A stretch of 64,000 nucleotides of DNA from Dokdonia sp. Dokd-P16 (GTDB lineage Bacteria; Bacteroidota; Bacteroidia; Flavobacteriales; Flavobacteriaceae), in assembly GCF_003095655.1 (NCBI RefSeq), contig NZ_CP029151.1, positions 515,501 to 579,500 of the forward strand, read 5' to 3'. The translations under genes were made by a program, and so were the position numbers. Numbering within the stretch: the stretch's first letter is position 1; the number at the start of each line of letters is the position of its first letter. Under the pieces are notes generated by a model. The model was not told where the DNA came from and made no database searches. It saw only the letters and a program-made list of their open reading frames with translations. Below, in pieces: positions 56,582-64,000 of the stretch.

Positions 56582-56851
56582 TTACCAGCTCGCTTTCTTA
56601 ACTCCTGGTATTAATCCTTGGTTTGCCATCTGACGGAACATCACACGTGATAATCCGAACTGACGCATATAACCCTTAGGACGACCTGTAAGTTTGCAAC
56701 GATTGTGCTGACGTATAGGTGAAGCGTTCTTAGGTAACTTTTGCAATCCTTCGTAATCTCCAGCTTCTTTTAAAGCCTTACGTTTCTCAGCATATTTTGC
56801 AACTGTTTTAGCACGCTTTACCTCACGGGCTTTCATTGATTCTTTAGCCAT
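56582..56851 (-). CDS. rpsN: 30S ribosomal protein S14
   Basis: Head protein of the small subunit. The 89-residue product lacks the CxxC pairs of the short zinc form and has the longer zinc-free layout ([20 protein letters not shown], then [20 protein letters not shown]). It lies 3 bp after rplE. Confidence 0.97.
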   Translation of the reverse strand: MAKESMKAREVKRAKTVAKYAEKRKALKEAGDYEGLQKLPKNASPIRQHNRCKLTGRPKGYMRQFGLSRVMFRQMANQGLIPGVKKASW

Positions 56852-56854
56852 ATC

Positions 56855-57406
56855 TTAATTCTTTTTAAAAGGTAAACCTAGTTCTGCAAGTAATGATTTT
56901 GCTTCCTTATCAGTTTGAGCAGAAGTTTGAAAAGTGATGTTCATACCATCTATTTTCTTGATTCTATCAATATTGATTTCAGGAAAGATAATCTGCTCTG
57001 TAACTCCCATACTGTAGTTACCACGACCATCAAAACCTGTAGCATTGATTCCGTTAAAGTCACGTACTCGTGGAAGTGCAGATGTAACAAGTCTATCTAA
57101 AAACTCATACATGCGCTCTCCACGTAAAGTAACTTTGGCACCAATAGGCATTCCTTTACGTAATTTAAATGTCGCAACATCCTTCTTAGACATTGTCGAG
57201 ATAGCTCTCTGTCCTGTGATAAGCGTAAGCTCCTCAACAGCATTTTCTACAAGCTTCTTATCTGCAACCGCAGCTCCAACACCACGAGATACTACAATCT
57301 TATTAAGACGAGGTACCTGCATAATATTTTTGTAACCAAACTCTTCTTGAAGGGCTGGCGTTACGCGGTCTTTAAACTCTTGTTTTAGTCTTGGTACGTA
57401 TCCCAT
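56855..57406 (-). CDS. rplE: 50S ribosomal protein L5
   Basis: 5S rRNA-binding protein at the central protuberance. The 183-residue product starts [20 protein letters not shown] and contains [20 protein letters not shown] and [21 protein letters not shown] chose the ATG at 57406; a GTG one codon earlier overlaps the rplX stop and is also possible. Confidence 0.96.
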   Translation of the reverse strand: MGYVPRLKQEFKDRVTPALQEEFGYKNIMQVPRLNKIVVSRGVGAAVADKKLVENAVEELTLITGQRAISTMSKKDVATFKLRKGMPIGAKVTLRGERMYEFLDRLVTSALPRVRDFNGINATGFDGRGNYSMGVTEQIIFPEINIDRIKKIDGMNITFQTSAQTDKEAKSLLAELGLPFKKN

Positions 57407-57408
57407 CA

Positions 57409-57720
57409 CTATAATATTTCGTTGTTAGACTTTGCAAAGCGTACCTTCTTATCTCCTTCCATACGGTAACCTACTCTCGTAGTCTTACCATCCTTATCCA
57501 TCAAAGATAAGTTAGAAATTTGAAGTGGCGCTTCTTTTTCTTTAATTCCACCTTGAGGATTTGCGGCGCTTGGCTTTTCGTGCTTCTTCACCATGTTAAC
57601 ACCCTCAACGATTGCTTTGTTCTTCTCGATAAATACTTTTACGACTTTACCTTCAGACCCTTTGTGATCTCCAGCAATAACCTTAACTGTATCTCCCGTT
57701 TTTATTTTAAGCTTTGTCAT
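57409..57720 (-). CDS. rplX: 50S ribosomal protein L24
   Basis: Early-assembly KOW-domain protein of the large subunit. The 103-residue product has the KOW motif [20 protein letters not shown] and the [20 protein letters not shown] loop. It lies between rplN (13 bp) and rplE. Confidence 0.97.
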   Translation of the reverse strand: MTKLKIKTGDTVKVIAGDHKGSEGKVVKVFIEKNKAIVEGVNMVKKHEKPSAANPQGGIKEKEAPLQISNLSLMDKDGKTTRVGYRMEGDKKVRFAKSNNEIL

Positions 57721-57733
57721 CTTATTGTCTGTA

Positions 57734-58102
57734 TTAAAGCACCTCTGGTGCTAATGATACAATCTTCATAAACTGTTTGTCACGAAGCTCTCTTGCTACT
57801 GGTCCAAATACACGAGTACCGCGCATCTCACCTTGAGCATTTAAAAGAACACAAGCGTTATCATCAAAACGGATATATGATCCATCTGGACGACGTACTT
57901 CCTTCTTAGTACGTACAACTACTGCTGTAGATACGGCTCCTTTTTTAATTTGACCGTTAGGTGTAGCATCTTTTACAGATACTACAATCTTATCCCCTAC
58001 AGAAGCATATCTTCTCTTAGTACCTCCTAATACACGGATAGTCAAAACTTCTTTTGCTCCGGTATTATCTGCTACTTTTAATCTTGATTCTTGCTGTAAC
58101 AT
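57734..58102 (-). CDS. rplN: 50S ribosomal protein L14
   Basis: Large-subunit interface protein that contacts the small subunit. The 122-residue product begins [20 protein letters not shown] and has the signature [20 protein letters not shown]. Its ATG overlaps the rpsQ stop by one base. Confidence 0.97.
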   Translation of the reverse strand: MLQQESRLKVADNTGAKEVLTIRVLGGTKRRYASVGDKIVVSVKDATPNGQIKKGAVSTAVVVRTKKEVRRPDGSYIRFDDNACVLLNAQGEMRGTRVFGPVARELRDKQFMKIVSLAPEVL

Positions 58103-58359
58103 TACTTCGCTCTTTCAATGATTTCTACTAGTCTCCAAGTCTTTGATTTACTCATAGGACGTGTTTCCATGATCCTAACTGTATCTCCTTCGTTGCAGTC
58201 GTTTGTTTCGTCGTGTGCTACATACTTCTTCGTCTTTAAAACGAATTTACCATACATAGGGTGCTTTACTTTTTTAACTTCGGCAACAACGATAGACTTT
58301 TGCATCTTGTTACTAGTTACTACACCGACACGCTCTTTTCTTAAATTTCTTTTTTCCAT
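58102..58359 (-). CDS. rpsQ: 30S ribosomal protein S17
   Basis: Primary 16S rRNA-binding OB-fold protein. The 85-residue product [20 protein letters not shown] onward, with [20 protein letters not shown], is standard. It is coupled to rplN by a one-base overlap and follows rpmC by 11 bp. Confidence 0.97.
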   Translation of the reverse strand: MEKRNLRKERVGVVTSNKMQKSIVVAEVKKVKHPMYGKFVLKTKKYVAHDETNDCNEGDTVRIMETRPMSKSKTWRLVEIIERAK

Positions 58360-58370
58360 CTTAAGCAGCG

Positions 58371-58559
58371 TTATTGTTCTCTTTTAGTTAATTCAGTTGC
58401 AATTCTAGCGACTGTACGTCTCATAGAACGCAGTTGAATAGGATTGTCAAGTGGAGAGATAGCGTGCGCCATCTTAAGATCCATGTAAGATCTTTTTGCT
58501 TTTCCAAGCTCTTCTTGCAATTCTGCTACAGATAATCCTTTTACCTCTGATTGTTTCAT
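58371..58559 (-). CDS. rpmC: 50S ribosomal protein L29
   Basis: A 62-residue two-helix protein near the tunnel exit. The sequence [20 protein letters not shown], with the end [20 protein letters not shown], matches L29. rplP ends 11 bp upstream. Confidence 0.96.
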   Translation of the reverse strand: MKQSEVKGLSVAELQEELGKAKRSYMDLKMAHAISPLDNPIQLRSMRRTVARIATELTKREQ

Positions 58560-58570
58560 AGTACTATAAT

Positions 58571-58993
58571 TTATTCAGCTGAAAAATCTCTAGCTACGAC
58601 ATACTTAGTTCTTACTGGAAGTTTTTGAGCCGCAAGACGTAATGCCTCTTTTGCCACTGGTTCTGGAACCCCTCCTAATTCGAACATAATGCGTCCTGGT
58701 TTTACAACTGCTGCCCAATATTCTACAGCACCTTTACCTTTACCCATACGTACCTCTAAAGGCTTCTTAGTGATAGGCTTATCTGGGAAAATCTTAATCC
58801 AAAGAGTTCCCTCTCTTTTCATGTAACGTGTTGCTGCTATACGAGCTGCTTCTATTTGTCTCGCAGTTACAAAAGATGAATCGAGTGATTTTATACCGAA
58901 CTGACCGTTAGAAAGCAAATGCCCTCTATTAGCTAGTCCTTTCATACGACCCTTCTGCTGCTTGCGGAATTTTGTTTTTCTAGGCTGTAACAT
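58571..58993 (-). CDS. rplP: 50S ribosomal protein L16
   Basis: Large-subunit protein close to the A-site tRNA. The 140-residue product starts [20 protein letters not shown] and includes [20 protein letters not shown] and the late [20 protein letters not shown]. It follows rpsC by 21 bp. Confidence 0.97.
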   Translation of the reverse strand: MLQPRKTKFRKQQKGRMKGLANRGHLLSNGQFGIKSLDSSFVTARQIEAARIAATRYMKREGTLWIKIFPDKPITKKPLEVRMGKGKGAVEYWAAVVKPGRIMFELGGVPEPVAKEALRLAAQKLPVRTKYVVARDFSAE

Positions 58994-59014
58994 TTTTTAC
59001 TGTCTTTTTAAAAA

Positions 59015-59737
59015 TTACTTTCTACGACGTGGTCCACGGTTGTCCTTACGACCTCCACCACCTTTTCCAGACTTGCTATTTTGCAGTCCTACTAAAGGAG
59101 AAAGCTCTCTCTTGCCATATACTTCACCTTTCATAACCCATACTTTGATACCCAATCTACCATATGTAGTGTGAGCTTCAACCAAAGCATAATCTATGTC
59201 GGCTCTAAAAGTAGATAAAGGAATACGCCCATCTTTATAAGATTCTGAACGCGCCATTTCAGCTCCATTCAATCTCCCAGAAATCTGGATTTTAATACCC
59301 TCAGCATTCATACGCATCGCTGCTGCGATAGCCATCTTAATTGCACGACGGAAAGAAATTCTTCCTTCTATCTGGCGAGCAACACTTTGACCTACCAGAA
59401 ATGCATCAAGCTCTGGACGTTTAATCTCGTGGATATTAATTTGTACTTCTTTACCTGTGAGTTTCTTAAGCTCTTCTTTCAACTTGTCTACTTCCTGACC
59501 ACCTTTCCCAATAATAATACCAGGTCTTGCAGTAGTAATAGTAACGGTTACAAGTTTAAGCGTACGCTCAATTATAACTCTAGACACACTAGCTTTGCTT
59601 AAACGAGCGTGAATATAACGTCTAATCTTATCGTCTTCGGCAAGTTTATCACCGTAGTCATTACCTCCGTACCAGTTAGATTCCCATCCTCTGATTATTC
59701 CAAGGCGATTTCCGATTGGATTTGTCTTCTGTCCCAT
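59015..59737 (-). CDS. rpsC: 30S ribosomal protein S3
   Basis: Head protein lining the mRNA entrance. The 240-residue product has the KH domain ([20 protein letters not shown]) and the C-terminal signature [20 protein letters not shown], followed by a glycine- and basic-rich tail. rplV ends 4 bp upstream. Confidence 0.97.
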   Translation of the reverse strand: MGQKTNPIGNRLGIIRGWESNWYGGNDYGDKLAEDDKIRRYIHARLSKASVSRVIIERTLKLVTVTITTARPGIIIGKGGQEVDKLKEELKKLTGKEVQINIHEIKRPELDAFLVGQSVARQIEGRISFRRAIKMAIAAAMRMNAEGIKIQISGRLNGAEMARSESYKDGRIPLSTFRADIDYALVEAHTTYGRLGIKVWVMKGEVYGKRELSPLVGLQNSKSGKGGGGRKDNRGPRRRK

Positions 59738-59741
59738 CTAA

Positions 59742-60152
59742 TTAATTGCTTTGTGTGTTATCTTTTGCTCCAAGAATCACTGTTACGTGATTAGAACGTT
59801 TTCTAATTCTGTGCGCGCGACCTTGTGGTGCTGGACGTAGTCTTTTCAACATTGTTCCAGAATCCACTTTGATCTCTTTAATAAAAAGATTAGCATCTTC
59901 GATACTAGCATCCTCATTCTTAGCTTCCCAGTTTGCAACTGCAGAAAGAACAAGTTTCTCAACTTTACGTGACGCCTCTTTATTACTAAATTTCAACAAC
60001 TGAAGTGCTCTCTCCACCTGCGTACCTCGTACCATATCTGCTACAAGACGCATTTTACGTGGAGAGGTAGGGCAGTTATTCAATTTCGCGAAAGCGATAG
60101 ACTTATTAGCCTCTTTGCGACGATTAGCCGCTTCTTTTTTACGAACTCCCAT
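59742..60152 (-). CDS. rplV: 50S ribosomal protein L22
   Basis: Large-subunit protein whose loop lines the exit tunnel. The 136-residue product has a basic N-terminal extension ([18 protein letters not shown]) before the core [20 protein letters not shown] and ends [18 protein letters not shown] degenerate palindrome (TTTCGCGAAAGCG, 60084-60096) is read as IAFAK at the boundary between extension and core. Confidence 0.97.
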   Translation of the reverse strand: MGVRKKEAANRRKEANKSIAFAKLNNCPTSPRKMRLVADMVRGTQVERALQLLKFSNKEASRKVEKLVLSAVANWEAKNEDASIEDANLFIKEIKVDSGTMLKRLRPAPQGRAHRIRKRSNHVTVILGAKDNTQSN

Positions 60153-60158
60153 CTCCTG

Positions 60159-60440
60159 TTATCTTTTACCTTTATTTTTCTTATCAGCTCCGTGCCCTCT
60201 GTAAGAGCGCGTAGGTGAAAATTCTCCTAGCTTATGCCCTACCATGTTCTCAGTAACATATACTGGTACGAACTGGCGACCATTATGCACTGCAATAGTT
60301 TGCCCCACAAAATCTGGGGTAATCATAGAAGCTCTAGACCAAGTCTTGATGACAGTCTTTTTATCGCCTTCTACGTTTGCAGTAACTTTCTTTTCTAACT
60401 TATAGTGAACGTAAGGTCCTTTTTTTAATGAACGTGCCAT
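60159..60440 (-). CDS. rpsS: 30S ribosomal protein S19
   Basis: Head protein of the small subunit, partner of S13. The 93-residue product [20 protein letters not shown] onward carries the signature [20 protein letters not shown] and ends [20 protein letters not shown]. It follows rplB by 6 bp. Confidence 0.97.
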   Translation of the reverse strand: MARSLKKGPYVHYKLEKKVTANVEGDKKTVIKTWSRASMITPDFVGQTIAVHNGRQFVPVYVTENMVGHKLGEFSPTRSYRGHGADKKNKGKR

Positions 60441-60446
60441 ATCTTA

Positions 60447-61271
60447 TTATTTCTTTCTACGTTCTACAATATACTTATTACTCGACTTCGTCTTAGAACG
60501 CGTTCTGTAACCTTTAGCAGGTACACCATTACGGTTTCTAGGGTGACCTCCAGAAGATTTACCTTCTCCACCTCCCATTGGGTGATCGACAGGGTTCATA
60601 ACTACTGGACGTACACGTGGACGACGACCTAACCAACGGCTTCTACCAGCTTTACCAGATACAAGTAACTGGTGATCACTATTAGATACAGCACCTATTG
60701 TTGCCATACACGTTGATAAGATTAATCTTGTTTCTCCAGAAGGAAGTTTTACCGTAGCAAACTTACCATCACGAGCCATTAACTGAGCAAATGAACCCGC
60801 CGAACGCGCCATAACAGCACCTTGACCTGGACGTAACTCAATACAAGATATTATAGTTCCCAAAGGAATCGCCGAAAGTGGCATAGCATTACCTATCTCA
60901 GGAGCTACACTTGCACCAGAAACTAAGTTCTGACCAACTTGCAAACCATTCTGAGCGATAATATAACGCTTCTCACCATCTTGATAATCAAGAAGAGCGA
61001 TAAACGCCGTTCTGTTTGGATCATATTGGATTGACGCAACAGTTGCAGGAACTCCTTCTTTGTTACGTTTAAAATCGATAATACGGTAACGCTTTTTGTG
61101 ACCTCCACCTACTTGGCGTATAGTCATCTTACCCGTATTATTTCTACCTCCTGAGCGTTTTTTCGGAGCCAATAGGCTTTTTTCCGGCTTATCAGTCGTA
61201 ATCTGGTCGAAACCATTTACAACTCTAAATCGCTGCCCTGGAGTGATAGGTTTTAATTTTCTTACTGACAT
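60447..61271 (-). CDS. rplB: 50S ribosomal protein L2
   Basis: Core protein of the large subunit needed for peptidyl-transferase assembly. The 274-residue product shows the RNA-binding stretch [20 protein letters not shown] and the C-terminal signature [20 protein letters not shown]. rplW ends 9 bp upstream. Confidence 0.98.
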   Translation of the reverse strand: MSVRKLKPITPGQRFRVVNGFDQITTDKPEKSLLAPKKRSGGRNNTGKMTIRQVGGGHKKRYRIIDFKRNKEGVPATVASIQYDPNRTAFIALLDYQDGEKRYIIAQNGLQVGQNLVSGASVAPEIGNAMPLSAIPLGTIISCIELRPGQGAVMARSAGSFAQLMARDGKFATVKLPSGETRLILSTCMATIGAVSNSDHQLLVSGKAGRSRWLGRRPRVRPVVMNPVDHPMGGGEGKSSGGHPRNRNGVPAKGYRTRSKTKSSNKYIVERRKK

Positions 61272-61280
61272 TTTTTTGTC

Positions 61281-61571
61281 TTAAATGTTGTTATAAAAAT
61301 CTATTGTATCACCTTCCGCCAGCTGTACAATTGCCTTTTTAATAGCATTTGTTTTACCAGTAAGAACACCAGACTTCGTATGACGAGACTTGCGATCCGG
61401 GCGGACGTTCATTGTGCGAACTTTTTCAACTGAAACACCATAAGCAGCTTCTACCGCTTTCTTAATTTCAACCTTATTTGTTCTCATACTCACTTCAAAA
61501 GTAAAACGATTCATTTCCTCGCTATCTTTTGTTGCTTTTTCTGTAATAACAGGCTTTATTAAAATACTCAT
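61281..61571 (-). CDS. rplW: 50S ribosomal protein L23
   Basis: Tunnel-exit protein that docks trigger factor and SRP. The 96-residue product begins MSILIKPVITEKATKDSEEM and has YTFEV-like FTFEVSMRTNKVEIKKAVEA plus VRTMNVRPDRKSRH. It follows rplD by 6 bp. Confidence 0.97.
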   Translation of the reverse strand: MSILIKPVITEKATKDSEEMNRFTFEVSMRTNKVEIKKAVEAAYGVSVEKVRTMNVRPDRKSRHTKSGVLTGKTNAIKKAIVQLAEGDTIDFYNNI

Positions 61572-61577
61572 CGTGTC

Positions 61578-62207
61578 TTATTTTGCTAAATTTGCTTCAA
61601 CACCTTCTAAAGACCCTTCTAAGAACACAACGTTGTTTGCATTCATTATTCCGTAAGTGCTTAATTCTGAGCTTTTTACGACTTTAGCGGTCTTTAAATT
61701 GCGCGACGACAAATATACGTTATTATTTGACTCTCCCAACACTATAAGTGACTTTTTATTCTCTAACCCTAAGGCTTTCAAAACATTCACAAAATCTTTC
61801 GTTTTTGGAGCGTCTAGATTAAAATCTTCTATTACAGTGATTGCGTTATCGTTAGCCTTAATTGTAAGTGCCGAACGACGTGCAAGTCTCTTCAATCCTT
61901 TGTTTAATTTGAAAGAGTAATTTCTAGGTCTTGGGCCGAACATACGTCCTCCTCCTCTAAAAACACCAGACTTAATACTACCCGCACGGGCTGTACCAGT
62001 TCCTTTTTGCTTCTTGATCTTACGAGTAGAACCCGCAATCTCTGCTCTTTCTTTAGACTTGTGCGTTCCTTGACGTTGGTTAGCAAGAAATTGCTTAACA
62101 TCTAAATACACAGCATGCTTGTTTGGTTCAATTCCAAAAACAGCATCAGAAAGGTCTGCCTTTCTCCCTGTTTCTTTTCCTTTGATATCTACAACTGCTA
62201 TCTTCAT
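61578..62207 (-). CDS. rplD: 50S ribosomal protein L4
   Basis: Large-subunit protein with a tunnel loop; in E. coli it also regulates the S10 operon. The 209-residue product starts [20 protein letters not shown] and contains the loop [29 protein letters not shown]. The ATG at 62207 overlaps the rplC stop by one base (TAATG); a longer in-frame reading upstream lies wholly inside rplC and is unlikely. Confidence 0.97.
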   Translation of the reverse strand: MKIAVVDIKGKETGRKADLSDAVFGIEPNKHAVYLDVKQFLANQRQGTHKSKERAEIAGSTRKIKKQKGTGTARAGSIKSGVFRGGGRMFGPRPRNYSFKLNKGLKRLARRSALTIKANDNAITVIEDFNLDAPKTKDFVNVLKALGLENKKSLIVLGESNNNVYLSSRNLKTAKVVKSSELSTYGIMNANNVVFLEGSLEGVEANLAK

Positions 62208-62818
62208 TACTTCTGAATGATTACATAAGCATTTTTGTGACCAGGAACACATCCTTTCACTACAAGTAGATTCTTTTCAGCAACTACTTTCAATACTTTA
62301 AGATTTTGAACTTTTATTTTGTCACCACCCATACGACCTGCCATACGCATTCCTTTGAATACACGTGCAGGGTAAGATGCTGCCCCAATTGAACCTGGCG
62401 CTCTAAGACGGTTATGTTGACCGTGAGTAGCTTGTCCAACACCACGGAAACCGTGACGCTTTACAACTCCTTGAAAACCTTTACCTTTTGAAGTTCCCGA
62501 TACATCGACAAATTCTCCTTCAGCAAAATGATCTACAGTAATTGCATCTCCTAATTTAAACTCTCCTTCAAATCCTTGAAATTCGACAACTTTACGCTTA
62601 GCAACAGTTCCTGCTTTTTTGGCGTGGCCAGCAGCAGCTTTGTTTGCCTTCTTAGCGTCATCGAAACCAAGTTGAAGGGCTTCATACCCGTCAGCTTCTG
62701 TGGTTCTGACTTGGGTGATAACGCAGGGACCTGCTTCGATAACGGTACATGGAATATTTTTTCCATTCTCGTCAAAGATGCTAGTCATACCTACTTTCTT
62801 TCCGATTAACCCAGACAT
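62207..62818 (-). CDS. rplC: 50S ribosomal protein L3
   Basis: Early-assembly protein near the peptidyl-transferase centre. The 203-residue product begins [20 protein letters not shown] and has the signature [20 protein letters not shown] plus [21 protein letters not shown] gap of 153 bp separates it from rpsJ, the widest in the ribosomal cluster, with a terminator-like hairpin in it. Confidence 0.97.
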   Translation of the reverse strand: MSGLIGKKVGMTSIFDENGKNIPCTVIEAGPCVITQVRTTEADGYEALQLGFDDAKKANKAAAGHAKKAGTVAKRKVVEFQGFEGEFKLGDAITVDHFAEGEFVDVSGTSKGKGFQGVVKRHGFRGVGQATHGQHNRLRAPGSIGAASYPARVFKGMRMAGRMGGDKIKVQNLKVLKVVAEKNLLVVKGCVPGHKNAYVIIQK

Positions 62819-62852
62819 AATTATAAATATTTGTTATTAAAAAATCTATTCT

Positions 62853-62884
62853 AAAAAAAACAAGGCCGAACACGTTCGACCTTG
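62853..62884 (-). terminator. terminator-like hairpin between rpsJ and rplC (possible attenuator)
   Basis: On the minus strand CAAGGTCGAA pairs with TTCGGCCTTG around CGTG, including one U-G that is a mismatch on the plus strand, then eight T follow (62853-62860). It looks like an intrinsic terminator placed inside the ribosomal transcription unit, 35 bp before rplC. Confidence 0.75.
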
Positions 62885-62945
62885 AATGTGTGTTTCCGTT
62901 TTTCCCTCGCACGCAGCTCAGGACAAATTAGTGTGGTAATTAATA

Positions 62946-62961
62946 CGCTTTCGCGAAAGCG
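62946..62961. repeat. CGCTTTCGCGAAAGCG palindrome between rpsJ and rplC, copy 15
   Basis: Exact copy, here extended to the 20-bp perfect palindrome TACGCTTTCGCGAAAGCGTA (62944-62963). On the minus strand it lies between GTGTG and CACAC, which could add an outer stem. Confidence 0.9.
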
Positions 62962-62971
62962 TAAACATCTA

Positions 62972-63277
62972 TCACACCTTAATCTCTACCTCTACTCCAG
63001 ATGGTAATTCTAATTTCATCAAAGCATCAATAGTCTTTGAAGAGGAAGAATAGATATCAAGTAAACGCTTATAAGAGCTAAGCTCAAATTGCTCACGAGA
63101 TTTCTTGTTTACGTGTGGAGAACGTAATACAGTAAAGATTTTCTTATGTGTTGGAAGAGGAATAGGCCCTGTTACTACAGCTCCTGTTGTCTTCACAGTT
63201 CTTACAATTTTCTCAGCACTTTTATCTACTAAGTTGTGATCGTAAGATTTTAGTTTAATTCTAATTTTTTGACTCAT
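62972..63277 (-). CDS. rpsJ: 30S ribosomal protein S10
   Basis: Head protein of the small subunit, also the NusE antitermination factor. The 101-residue product starts [20 protein letters not shown] and has the signature [20 protein letters not shown]. It follows fusA by 11 bp, so the str and S10 gene groups are joined here. Confidence 0.97.
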   Translation of the reverse strand: MSQKIRIKLKSYDHNLVDKSAEKIVRTVKTTGAVVTGPIPLPTHKKIFTVLRSPHVNKKSREQFELSSYKRLLDIYSSSSKTIDALMKLELPSGVEVEIKV

Positions 63278-63288
63278 TTCCTTAGTAA

Positions 63289-64000
63289 TTAATCGTTTGT
63301 ACCTTTAGATGCTGCAATAACTTCTGCTGCAATATTTGCAGGAGTTTCCTCGTAGTGAGAAAATTCCATAGTAGAAGTTGCACGTCCAGATGATAGCGTA
63401 CGCAATGTTGTTACATAACCAAACATCTCAGAAAGTGGCACTGTTGCCTTGATAGTCTTTGCACCAGCACGGTCACCCATACTTGCCATTTGACCACGAC
63501 GACGGTTCAAATCTCCTACAATATCACCCATGTTCTCTTCTGGTGTAATCACCTCAAGCTTCATGATAGGCTCCATTATAACTGCCTTGGCAGCTTTTGC
63601 AGAGTTTTTAAATCCAAGCTTAGCAGCAAGTTCGAAAGAAAGTTGATCAGAATCCACATCGTGGTAAGATCCATCTCTCAACGTTACTTTAATTGCATCT
63701 ACTTCATAACCAGCAAGAGGTCCATTTACCATTGCCATTTTGAATCCTTTCTCAATAGATGGGATAAATTCCTTAGGAACGTTACCACCCTTAATTACTG
63801 ATTCAAATTGCAATCCTACAACACCTTCGTCTGCAGGCTCTATTGTAAATACGATGTCAGCAAATTTACCACGTCCACCAGATTGCTTTTTATAAGTTTC
63901 TCTGTGCTCTGCGGCTCTTGTAATTGCCTCCTTGTACTCAACTTGTGGTTGACCTTGGTTAACCTCTACTTTAAATTCTCTTCTTAAACGGTCTACAATT
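63289..64000 (-). CDS. fusA: elongation factor G, 5' part outside the window
   Basis: The frame stays open from its stop at 63289 to the window edge, giving about 237 C-terminal residues. Domain IV ([20 protein letters not shown], then [20 protein letters not shown], then [16 protein letters not shown]) and domain V ([20 protein letters not shown], then [17 protein letters not shown]) are typical. EF-G drives translocation and, with RRF, ribosome recycling. The GTPase part lies beyond position 64000. Confidence 0.95.
   Translation of the reverse strand, partial: IVDRLRREFKVEVNQGQPQVEYKEAITRAAEHRETYKKQSGGRGKFADIVFTIEPADEGVVGLQFESVIKGGNVPKEFIPSIEKGFKMAMVNGPLAGYEVDAIKVTLRDGSYHDVDSDQLSFELAAKLGFKNSAKAAKAVIMEPIMKLEVITPEENMGDIVGDLNRRRGQMASMGDRAGAKTIKATVPLSEMFGYVTTLRTLSSGRATSTMEFSHYEETPANIAAEVIAASKGTND

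Noticed and set aside
61904-62101. 65-codon frame inside rplD
   Set aside because: Same-strand shadow of the L4 gene in another frame.

Overview
The window looks like a chromosome segment of a marine member of the Flavobacteriaceae. The pointers are the gliding genes gldB and gldC, a long-tailed FtsZ, a DnaG without zinc ligands, TAnnTTTG-type promoter elements, AT-rich code and the fusA-rpsJ-to-rplQ ribosomal cluster followed by carA, eno and gltA. Dokdonia or Krokinobacter is my best guess, partly because the palindrome GCTTTCGCGAAAGC is scattered through the window. That placement is an inference without a database search.

Layout. 1-1361: 5' part of an ECF sigma factor, a tandem repeat array of about 168 bp period with embedded hairpins, and tRNA-Arg. 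1400-4012: a PorE-like OmpA-family protein and YqeY. 4216-20018: the division and cell-wall (dcw) cluster, all on the minus strand and transcribed mraZ-rsmH-ftsL-ftsI-murE-mraY-murD-ftsW-murG-murC-ftsQ-ftsA-ftsZ, with a candidate MraZ operator at its head (20067-20123). murF, ddl and murB are absent from it. 20335-27064: an alpha/beta hydrolase, EngB, a small thiol-motif protein, a duplicated lamin-tail-like lipoprotein, an OB-fold/YceI/DUF5777 trio and a membrane-bound LytTR regulator. 27293-32246: gldC, gldB, nadE, a response regulator with Glu at the phosphoacceptor position, and dnaG. 32440-34939: an ECF sigma / membrane anti-sigma-like / outer-membrane protein module. 35092-43617: rsmG, a fatty acid desaturase, an aminotransferase, a DUF885 lipoprotein, purT, a MepB-like protein, an amidinotransferase-fold hydrolase and a GyrI-like protein. 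43721-48303: gltA, eno and carA. 48379-49095: an unrecognised secreted protein. 49251-64000: rplQ, rpoA and the alpha, spc and S10 ribosomal genes up to the 3' part of fusA.

Most of the window is housekeeping. The less ordinary signals are non-coding. There are 15 exact copies of GCTTTCGCGAAAGC, four of them inside genes, where no reading frame meets a stop. Almost every wide gap inside the dcw and ribosomal operons carries an inverted repeat. A hairpin directly upstream of rpsD is a candidate S4 leader, and a terminator-like hairpin lies between rpsJ and rplC. Three consecutive hairpins lie between eno and gltA. I did not find phage, insertion sequences, CRISPR arrays or rRNA.
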